Of a stretch of 5,854 nt of DNA, positions 1 to 5,497 are shown piece after piece. A program made the position numbers and the translations under genes. The stretch's first letter is position 1; each line of letters begins with the position of its first letter. The DNA comes from Bacteroidia bacterium (lineage in GTDB: Bacteria; Bacteroidota; Bacteroidia; Cytophagales; Cyclobacteriaceae), in NCBI GenBank assembly GCA_012031955.1, contig JAAURZ010000177.1, positions 1-5,854 of the forward strand, read 5' to 3'. Under the pieces are notes generated by a model that searched no databases, was not told the origin of the DNA, and saw nothing but the letters and a program-made list of their open reading frames with translations.

Positions 1-2
1 AA

Positions 3-101
3 CAAATCCATACCCCAGCGGGGATGTTAATTGCAACGTCCTTTTTAGGTGACTGTACTCAAAATGCGAATTCCATATGTCCACTAAAAATCAATTATTA
101 A
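3..101 (+). CDS. Possible C-terminal tail of an upstream gene (very uncertain)
   Basis: One plus-strand frame is open from the window edge to a TAA at 99-101 and encodes about 32 residues ending in CPLKINY. The stop lies 4 bases before the ATG of the next gene at 106, a spacing that would fit an operon. I do not recognise the sequence. An open frame of this length is not significant by itself, and the stretch is more AT-rich than the genes that follow, so it may equally be an untranslated leader. No Bacteroidota-type promoter (TTG, 17-23 bases, TAnnTTTG) is visible in 1-105. Confidence 0.2.
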   Translation, partial: QIHTPAGMLIATSFLGDCTQNANSICPLKINY

Positions 102-105
102 ACAG

Positions 106-1280
106 ATGAAAATACCGAAATATAGTTTTTTTCCCTGGCCCTGATAACCACGCTCGCAACCTGCAACAAGCCTGCGGCGGAAGGCGATGCCAGCGAAACA
201 GCCGACGCCAGCGCGCCGGCACTAACCGACTACGCCAAGTCGCTACCGCTTGATAAAATCAAAATGCCCGACGGTTTCGTGATTGATGTATTTGCCGAAG
301 TAGATAATGCGCGCTCGCTGGCGCAAAGCCCGTCAGGCATTATCTATGTCGGCAACCGCTCCAGTGACAAGGTATATGCGGTACAGGATGTGGACGGCGA
401 TAACAAAGCCGACAAAAAATGGGTGCTGGATTCCGGACTCAATTCACCCAACGGTGTTGCCTTTCGCGACGGAGATCTGTACGTCGCCGAAATCAACCGT
501 ATTCTCAAGTACCCCGACATAGAAAATCATCTCAACAACCCGCCGCAACCCCAGGTGATCAACGACGCCTATCCGACCGAAGGCCACCACGGCTGGAAGT
601 ACATTGCCTTCGGGCCCGACGGTAGGTTGTATGTGCCGGTAGGCGCGCCATGCAACATCTGCGAGCCGGAAGAAATTTACGCATCTATCACAAGCATCAA
701 ACCCGACGGCACCGACCGTCAACTGTTTGCTAAGGGCATACGAAACACGGTGGGCTTTACCTGGCACCCTGAAACGGGAGAAATGTGGTTTACCGACAAC
801 GGTCGCGACAACCTTGGTGACGACGTGCCGCCCTGTGAGCTCAACCGCGCGCCGCAGTCCGGTCTGCACTTCGGCTATCCCTACTGCCATGGAGGCTACA
901 TCCAGGACCCTGAGTTTGGCAGCAAGCACAATTGCAGCGAGTTCACGGCGCCGGCCCAGAAGCTCGGGCCGCATGTGGCACCGCTCGGACTCAAGTTCTA
1001 TACCGGCAACAGTTTCCCCGAGAGTTACAAGAACAAACTTTTTATCGCGGAGCACGGCTCATGGAACCGCTCGCAAAAGATCGGTTACCGGCTCAGCCTT
1101 GTCACGCTCGATAACAATACACAAGCCAGCGCCTACGAAACGTTTGCAAGTGGCTGGCTCAACGATGCCGATCAAACCCTTTGGGGCAGGCCCGTCGATG
1201 TGCTGGTAATGCCCGATGGATCCCTGCTTGTTTCTGATGATCAGGCTAACGTAATTTACCGGATACACTATCAGCCGTGA
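106..1280 (+). CDS. Lipoprotein, PQQ-dependent sugar (sorbosone) dehydrogenase family; one frameshift in the signal peptide
   Basis: Probable membrane-anchored oxidoreductase with a six-bladed beta-propeller, related to soluble PQQ aldose/glucose dehydrogenases and sorbosone dehydrogenase. Family members oxidise sugars or aldehydes outside the inner membrane with PQQ and calcium. The body from 264 (338 residues) is intact. Family signatures, numbered from that Met, are a His108-His109-Gly-Trp segment followed by FGPDGRLYVPVG (the region that holds the catalytic His in the family), GIRNTVGFTWHPETGEMWF at about 158-176 and the final blade WGRPVDVLVMPDGSLLVSDD. A C-x-x-C (Cys130, Cys133) is present. 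The true start is very likely ATG 106. The sequence reads MKIPKYSFF, hits a T7 run (126-132) and then continues one frame over as LALITTLATC-NKPAAEG, a textbook lipoprotein signal with lipobox Cys at residue 20. One extra base in the T/C tract restores a 391-residue protein. Taken literally, translation from 106 stops at 142-144, and an internal start at 264 would lose the export signal. The stop is 1 base before the next gene, so the two are cotranscribed. The substrate cannot be told from the sequence. Confidence 0.85.
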
Positions 1281-1281
1281 T

Positions 1282-2390
1282 ATGAAAAAACTGCTCGCTG
1301 TCGGTGTGCTCGCCACGTTATGGGCGGGCGGCCGTTTCGTTTATGCCCAGGATTTGCTCACTGTAGAAAAGCAGGTGCCCTATACTGTGGTGAAAAACCA
1401 GGCAATGACCGGTACCTGCTGGAGCTTCTCCACCACGTCGCTGGTAGAGTCGCAGGCAACGCACAGCGGGCAAGGCGAATTTGACATCTCCGAAATGTTC
1501 ACCGTGCGCAACAGCTACCTGGAAAAGGCGAGAAACTATTTGCTGCGCCAGGAACAGCGCAGTTCGGACCCGGCGGTCTTGGCCACGATGTAATTCATGC
1601 AATCGACCAATATGGCGCTGTTCCGGAAAGTGTTTATTCAGGCATGTTGCTGGGCCAGAAACATCACGATCACGGCAAGTTGGATGCGACGCTAAAGGTA
1701 TATCTCGATAGCGTGCTTAAGTCGCGGCCCATACCTGCCAACTGGGCCGAAGGCTATGAAGCCATTCTCGACAGCCATCTGGGCAAGGCACCGGAGCGTT
1801 TTCTTTACGGTGAAAAACAATACACACCGTTATCGTTTGCCAGAGAAGTGCTGCACTTCGATGCAAGCGACTACGTGTACATCACCTCATTTAGCCACCA
1901 TCCTTTCTACAAAACCTTTGTGGTTGAAATACCCGACAACTGGGCTAACGTATCCTACTACAATGTGCCCTTAAATGACATGATGAGCATGGCCGAGACG
2001 GCGATTACAAAAGGCTTTTCACTGATGTGGGACGCGGACGTAAGCAACGCAGGATTCGACCAGCGCAACGGCTACGCTATGCAGTTTGAAAAAGAGAAAC
2101 CAAAGGAGATCGACCCGGATGCCCTGAGGCGAAATACGATCAGGCCGTTCGTCAGAAACTTTTTGAAGGTCTCATCACACAAGACGACCACCTGATGCAT
2201 ATCGTTGGGCTCGAACGCTCCAGGGGCGGAAAGCGGTTTTCCTCGTAAAAATTCTTGGGGTGAAGTAGGCCCTTTCAAGGGGATGATTCACGTTGTCGGA
2301 AGCATACCTCGCCATCAATACCATTACGCTGGTAGTGCCGAAAGGCAGCCCTTTACAGATCAGATGAAGGCGAAGCTTGGTATCCGTTGA
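1282..2390 (+). CDS. Secreted C1 (papain-like) cysteine peptidase, bleomycin hydrolase/aminopeptidase C type; about six frameshifts
   Basis: The start ATG 1282 begins a Sec signal peptide (MKKLLAVGVLATLWAGG...YAQ), so the product should be exported, whereas classical bleomycin hydrolase and PepC are cytosolic. The catalytic set is complete once frames are joined: oxyanion Gln40 and nucleophile Cys46 in KNQAMTGTCWSFST, the general-base His in DDHLMHIVGL (His codon 2189-2191, about residue 304), and Asn in KNSWGE (about residue 325). The middle (QFGPGGLGHDVIHAIDQYG, LLGQKHHDHGKLDATLKVYL, and FSHHPFYKTFVVEIPDNW) is typical of the Bacteroidota branch. Reading needs frame changes near 1557-1563 (QR to QFGPGG), 2127 (DPDAL to AKYDQAVRQ), 2240 (T4, F-F-L-V), 2247-2251 (A5, K-N-S-W), 2295 (H-V to S-E-A-Y) and about 2363 (to MKAKLGIR, stop 2388-2390). 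With four net added bases this gives about 370 residues, without any loss of conserved blocks. That argues for sequence errors over true decay, although a pseudogene cannot be excluded. It starts 1 base after the dehydrogenase stop and overlaps or abuts the next gene. Confidence 0.85.
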
Positions 2391-2640
2391 GACATGTAAC
2401 GGCCACCTCAGCGACCTCAGGCAGGGCGACAGAATCAAGGTGATCAGGGGATTCAAAGATTTCGATGGCGACGAGATCAAACCGGACACTGTGTGGACGT
2501 TTGTGTCCTACAATTACTTTCCTTACGACGATGGTTATACTTTTACCTTTGACGAAGGCGTTATTCGCCTTGCCGGCATCGATGAAAGAAATGTGCTGGT
2601 TCTTGAAAATGCACCCCAATACTTCGACTTGCTAACTTAG
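2377..2640 (+). CDS. Small DUF3601-like protein of unknown function
   Basis: A protein of at most 87 residues with no signal peptide or membrane segment. The pattern HLSDLRQGDRIKVIRGFKDF, then DTVWTFVSYNYFPYDDGYTF, then RLAGIDERNVLVLENAPQYF resembles the DUF3601 family as I remember it (a lead segment with GDR-V-V, FxDFDGD, WTF, a F-PYEDG-TL block and a final ...YF/YV). Its biochemical role is unknown. The start is uncertain. The only in-frame candidate is TTG 2377, which overlaps the peptidase stop by 14 bases. ATG 2394 sits one frame off and is followed by T then AACGGCCACCTC, so a single extra T at 2397 would make it the real start (MNGHLSDL...), 3 bases after the peptidase stop. Given the other indels nearby, I favour the latter. 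The stop 2638-2640 is 8 bases before lgt, so the gene sits in the same transcript. Confidence 0.6.
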   Translation: MVSVETCNGHLSDLRQGDRIKVIRGFKDFDGDEIKPDTVWTFVSYNYFPYDDGYTFTFDEGVIRLAGIDERNVLVLENAPQYFDLLT

Positions 2641-2648
2641 AGACTTAT

Positions 2649-3475
2649 ATGCATCCGGTGTTGTTTGAAATAGGTGGAGTCACCGTATACAGCTACGGCT
2701 TTTTGATTGCGCTCGGCGCGTGGCAGGTGTCACCTACATGGTAGTGGAAGGCAGGAAGCGCGTAGGGCTAACCTTCGATCAGGCCAATTCCCTCTTCTTG
2801 CTGATTTTTGCTGCTGCCTTTGTCGGCGGTAAGTTTTTCCTGCTCTTCGAAGACGGTGCCGACTACCTGCGTCACCCGGGCAAGCTGCTTGCCGGGCGCG
2901 GCTTTGTGTTTTACGGCTCGTTTCTCTTCGCGGTGCCTACCATGCTCTGGTATTTCAAGAAGCAAAAGCTGCCAACCTACCAGATGCTGGATGTGATGGC
3001 CATTACCACCTGCCTCGTCCACATGTTTGGGAGGCTGGGCTGCTTTCTGGCAGGCTGTTGCTATGGTTTGCCTACAAGCTCCATCTTTGGTGTTACGTTT
3101 ACAGATCCAGCCTGCATGGCGAATCCCAAGGGTACGCCGCTGCACCCTACGCAGCTTTATGAGGCCGGATACATTTTTCTGGTAATGGCCGGGCTGCTCA
3201 TCTTCAAAAAGTACAAGAAGTTTCACGGCCAGTTGTTTTTGCTTTATCTCATCCTCTATGCGGTGGGCAGGTCGGTACTTGAGATATTCCGGGGCGACGA
3301 GGTGCGTGGCTTCGTGATCCGCGATGTGCTTTCCAATTCGCAGCTTGTTGCTTTGCTTATTATCGCCGTAGCGGTGTTCGTGTACATGCGCTGGCAGAAA
3401 AAAACAAGGTGCAGTGGCGCTAGGCCAATGCACCTTGATGTGCGGTTACCAGATTTGATGCTAAATACTCCCTGA
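2649..3475 (+). CDS. lgt: Prolipoprotein diacylglyceryl transferase (Lgt); one frameshift near the N-terminus
   Basis: An inner-membrane enzyme that moves diacylglycerol from phosphatidylglycerol to the lipobox Cys of prolipoproteins, the first step of lipoprotein maturation. ATG 2649 gives [20 protein letters not shown], the standard Lgt opening, but the frame stops at a TAG just after 2740. The rest continues one frame over from 2720 ([11 protein letters not shown]...). One missing G (GCGTGG for GCGGTGG) explains the break. Conserved parts in reconstructed numbering are [13 protein letters not shown] with Arg129, HPTQLYE at 166-172, and [11 protein letters not shown] with Arg208 and Glu212, plus about seven hydrophobic segments. 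The usual FHGG of the E. coli enzyme is FYGS here. The end is uncertain. As written the frame runs to TGA 3473-3475 through a basic, unconserved tail, while one more A in the A7 run (3398-3404) would end it at TAG 3421-3423, inside the terminator hairpin. It is the last gene of the plus-strand operon and functionally fits the lipoprotein encoded first. Confidence 0.92.
3398..3436 (-). terminator. Rho-independent terminator of the leftward (DUF1080) operon
   Basis: Positions 3406-3418 pair with 3424-3436 in a 13-position stem (AAGGTGCAGTGGC against GCCAATGCACCTT) with a single mismatch (3414 with 3428) and a 5-base loop, 3419-3423. Read on the minus strand, the stem is followed by G and then seven T (complement of A 3398-3404), the classic terminator arrangement. 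It lies about 25 bases past the DUF1080 stop at 3461. On the plus strand the stem is followed by GATGTGCGG without a T-run, so it would stop lgt transcripts only weakly. Confidence 0.85.
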
Positions 3476-4207
3476 TCCAGATGTTACGGAAACTGATAAG
3501 GTTACCGTGGTCTTGTAATCGAATGGCGCCCTTGCCATGATTTTTATAGACGGGAAGCCCGATGTATTCGGAAGGCCCCACGGTGCCACGTGATTTTGAA
3601 CAAGCACGCCGTTGTGTACAATGGTAACATAAGCAGGCGTCACCACGCGACCCTCTGCGTTGAAGCGGGGCGCGGTGTAGTAGATGTCGTACGCTTGCCA
3701 TTCTCCCGGCTTCCTGCATGCATTCACGAGGGGAATGTGTTGCTTGTAGATGGAGCCTGCCTGGCCGTTGGCGTAGGTCTTGTTTTCATAATTGTCGAGC
3801 ACTTGAACCTCGTAGCGCTCCTGCAGAAAGATGCCGCTGTTGCTTCGGCCCTGGCTGGTGGACTTTGGATCGAAGGAGGCGGGCGTGCGCCATTCAACGT
3901 GTAACTGAAAATCGCCAAACTCCTGCTTGGTTTTTATATCGTGACCTCCGGGCACTACAGTCATCGCGCCGTCCTTCAATGTCCACTTGGCGGGACCGCC
4001 GTCGATCGATTCCCAGTTGTCGAGACTTTTTCCGTCGAACAGCACCGTGGCATCGGATGGGGCGTCTGCAGGATTGCCGCCCGGCATTACAATGCGTGGT
4101 TGCGGCTCCCATATCTCCGTTGATTCCGGGTTCTTCTTGGCTTCCTGGGCGAGCGCCATCACTGCGGATAGGGCGGTAAGCGTGATGACGGACGTGAGCT
4201 TTTTCAT
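3461..4207 (-). CDS. Secreted DUF1080 (3-keto-disaccharide hydrolase-like) protein; one frameshift near the C-terminus
   Basis: Exported protein with a Sec signal peptide ([20 protein letters not shown], then Q) followed by one DUF1080 domain, a concanavalin-like sandwich. Some members hydrolyse 3-keto-glycosides, and many are only carbohydrate-associated. Family blocks in order are [10 protein letters not shown] (57-66), [11 protein letters not shown] (74-84), [20 protein letters not shown] (90-109), [20 protein letters not shown] (122-141), [19 protein letters not shown] (145-163), [15 protein letters not shown] (168-182), and [13 protein letters not shown]. After HVAPWG the written frame degenerates, but the next frame continues [13 protein letters not shown] and then [19 protein letters not shown], the conserved family C-terminus. 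One missing base in GGGGCC (plus strand 3574-3579) accounts for this. If uncorrected afterwards, that frame would run to a TAG at 3420-3422 inside the terminator stem. One T fewer in the TTT at 3464-3466 would instead end it as ...WIREY at 3461, giving 248 residues. It is the last gene of a three-gene operon and starts 37 bases after its neighbour. Confidence 0.87.
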   Translation of the reverse strand: MKKLTSVITLTALSAVMALAQEAKKNPESTEIWEPQPRIVMPGGNPADAPSDATVLFDGKSLDNWESIDGGPAKWTLKDGAMTVVPGGHDIKTKQEFGDFQLHVEWRTPASFDPKSTSQGRSNSGIFLQERYEVQVLDNYENKTYANGQAGSIYKQHIPLVNACRKPGEWQAYDIYYTAPRFNAEGRVVTPAYVTIVHNGVLVQNHVAPWGLPNTSGFPSIKIMARAPFDYKTTVTLSVSVTSGSGSI

Positions 4208-4244
4208 AGGCTTGTTTTTTATTTAATTGGAAGTTCAGAAGTCG

Positions 4245-4754
4245 TCAGCAATGTCGTCGACTTTTCTTTTCCTTGTCCTCCTTCATTTTCTTGTAGGCGA
4301 CGAGGTGTGTGTACACGAGCTGTAGCTGATGCTTCGATTTAGATTCAAAAGATAAAACGATTTGGTCAGTTTTCCAGTAGTATCTTACATTTTTGGCGTC
4401 ATACTGTGGTGGGCCAAACACATTCTCCATGGCTTTCATAAGCCTGGGGTCTTTGTCGGTGATCACCGTTATTTCGTAAAGCAGGTCCTTGTACGTCTTC
4501 ACTTCTATCTTGTCGACTTTAATCTCGCCAATGGTCTCATAGTCGGGGTGCTCGACAGTGTACAGCTTGGCGGTGGCGTTGTCGCGTTCCTTCAGGTCCT
4601 TTTTGAACTTGGCCCCTTTTACGGAGTCGATGGACGCGCCCAGCTTGATGTCCTTGAAACCACGGCGCTTGTCGAGTTCGGTAATATCCTGCGCGAGTGC
4701 TACGGCTGTCAGCGACAACAGCCAGAATAATAAAGACGCTTTCTTGGTATACAT
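4245..4754 (-). CDS. Exported protein of unknown function, about 170 residues
   Basis: Starts with a Sec signal peptide (YTKKASLLFWLLSLTAVALA, then QDITELDKRRG). The mature part is lysine-rich and opens with GFKDIKLGASIDSVKG, a motif I associate with small periplasmic Bacteroidota proteins of the 'GFRDIKLG...' kind. It then carries alternating beta-type segments (IGEIKVDKIEVKTYKDLLYE, ITVITDKDPRLMKAMENVFG, YYWKTDQIVLSFES, HQLQLVYTHLVAYKK). I cannot assign a function. The C-terminus is suspicious. The written frame ends ...KEKKSRRHC, whereas dropping one A from the AAAAGAAAAG run (complement of 4261-4270) gives ...KEKKVDDIADDF with a stop at 4235-4237, which looks more natural. The start ATG lies 3 bases after the DUF2911 stop, so the two are surely cotranscribed. 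Confidence 0.75.
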   Translation of the reverse strand: MYTKKASLLFWLLSLTAVALAQDITELDKRRGFKDIKLGASIDSVKGAKFKKDLKERDNATAKLYTVEHPDYETIGEIKVDKIEVKTYKDLLYEITVITDKDPRLMKAMENVFGPPQYDAKNVRYYWKTDQIVLSFESKSKHQLQLVYTHLVAYKKMKEDKEKKSRRHC

Positions 4755-4757
4755 GGG

Positions 4758-5277
4758 CTAATTTGTAAATGCTACGGGTATAGACACCTGCACGTGGTCC
4801 CACATCATCAGCCAGTTTGCCTTCTCGTTTAGCTGGTCCAGCTTGATCGTGAAGGCATCGTACGGGATAGCAAGGGACTGCGCGGGTATATCGAAGCGCA
4901 TCACATCCATCTTGGGATTGTAGTTGTAAGCGCCCCAAAGTCCCACGTCGCTGTTGATGATGATCGTCCACTTGTCGGGGCCGGGTATGGTGAATACAGA
5001 ATAGGTGCCGGCTTTGAGCGCCTTGCCGTTTACGGTCAGGTCGCGCGTGAGTGTGATTTCAGTGGCTTCGTTGGCGCCTGTGCGCCACACTTCGTTGTAG
5101 GGCACCAGGCCGCCGAAAATGGTGCGCCCCTGACGTTGTGGCTGGCTGTAGGTGATCTTTACATAAGTGTCCTTGAAACGCATGGTGGTGACGGCCATGG
5201 GGCTGGGGGCGGAGCTTAAGTGGTTCCTGCCCATAACTCGCGGTGGCAATCAGGAGAAAAAGAACTATCCACTTCAT
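4758..5277 (-). CDS. Secreted DUF2911 family protein; one frameshift after the signal peptide
   Basis: DUF2911 proteins are small secreted proteins frequent in Bacteroidota, of unknown biochemical role. The family core is clear: LSSAPSPMAVTTMRFKDTYV, KITYSQPQRQGRTIFGGLVP, YNEVWRTGANEATEITLTRD, NGKALKAGTYSVFTIPGPDK and WTIIINSDVGLWGAYNYNP. The core runs in one frame, but the signal peptide (ATG 5275-5277, MKWIVLFLLIATASYG, then QE) is in another. The frames meet near 5222-5228, where GAACCAC on the coding strand probably should read GAACAC (G-Q-E-H-L-S-S). This gives about 172 residues. The other possible start in the core frame, at 5247-5249, would give MPPRVMGRNH and no signal peptide, unlike the family. 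It is the first gene of the minus-strand operon and is divergent from the dCMP deaminase gene. Confidence 0.87.
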
Positions 5278-5497
5278 TGGGTGCAAGATAATAATTTAGG
5301 TAAGACGGGCACAGCAGGTGCTATTTAAGTGGCAGCCGGCTTACAGTCTCTGGTTTTTGACAATGCGCGTACCTGCGGCCCGGCGCTTTGAATGGAATAG
5401 CCATGCAAAATGGGTTCGCATAACTGCATGTGACGAGGCTGCTATCTCCACAAGAAATCAAATTATTGGCATACGAATTCTATTTCTATTTTTGGGT
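5278..5497. other. Divergent intergenic region
   Basis: This is the 220-base gap between the DUF2911 operon (leftward) and the dCMP deaminase gene (rightward). A plus-strand frame is open from about 5318 into the deaminase, but its residues before 5498 show no conserved character, so I treat it as non-coding. The rightward promoter lies at its end. For the leftward operon I find no good TTG/TAnnTTTG pair; the nearest -7 resemblance (TATCTTGC, complement of 5283-5290) matches poorly and lies too close to the start codon. Confidence 0.6.
5466..5494 (+). promoter_or_regulatory. Bacteroidota-type promoter of the dCMP deaminase gene
   Basis: TTG at 5466-5468, an 18-base spacer, then TATTTTTG at 5487-5494 match the Bacteroidota primary-sigma consensus (TTG at -33, TAnnTTTG at -7, spacing about 17-23) at every defined base. 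The -7 box ends only 3 bases before the start codon ATG at 5498, so transcription would begin at or within a few bases of the A of ATG, giving a leaderless or nearly leaderless mRNA. The match is seen directly; its activity is inference, and the region is AT-rich, which raises the chance of a coincidental match. Confidence 0.55.

Noticed and set aside
13..23. CCCC-AGC-GGGG mini-hairpin
   Set aside because: The stem is only four pairs, has no T-run after it, and extends no further; it is too weak to call a terminator.
444..1055. Long minus-strand open frame of about 200 codons
   Set aside because: It lies antisense to the dehydrogenase body, shows no recognisable domain, and arises from the codon bias of the real gene.
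106..2740. Frameshifts as programmed recoding or phase variation
   Set aside because: The breaks are at many different sequences in unrelated genes, with no shared slippery heptamer or downstream structure that I can see; sequence error explains all of them at once.
2768..3433. Minus-strand open frame of about 220 codons
   Set aside because: It is antisense to lgt, whose conserved motifs are clear in the plus strand. Its His- and Gln-rich translation looks like a shadow and it has no family features.
3718..4179. Plus-strand open frame opposite the DUF1080 gene
   Set aside because: The translation is Arg-, Cys- and Trp-rich without conserved motifs, and the minus-strand DUF1080 domain explains the stretch fully.
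106..4207. A functional sugar-oxidation system pairing the PQQ dehydrogenase with the DUF1080 3-keto-glycoside hydrolase
   Set aside because: The two genes lie in separate convergent operons, and the usual Gfo/Idh/MocA-type partner of DUF1080 enzymes is absent from the window, so the proximity alone does not support a pathway.
4362..4730. Plus-strand open frame with hydrophobic segments opposite the 4245-4754 gene
   Set aside because: The minus-strand gene has a proper signal peptide and tight operon spacing; the hydrophobic look is the complement of charged codons.
5357..5362. TTGACA resembling a sigma-70 -35 box
   Set aside because: No TATAAT-like element occurs 16-18 bases downstream, and the window otherwise fits the Bacteroidota promoter type.
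5318..5497. In-frame N-terminal extension of the dCMP deaminase of about 60 residues
   Set aside because: The family starts at the equivalent of ATG 5498, the extension has no conserved character, and a promoter-like pair lies inside it.
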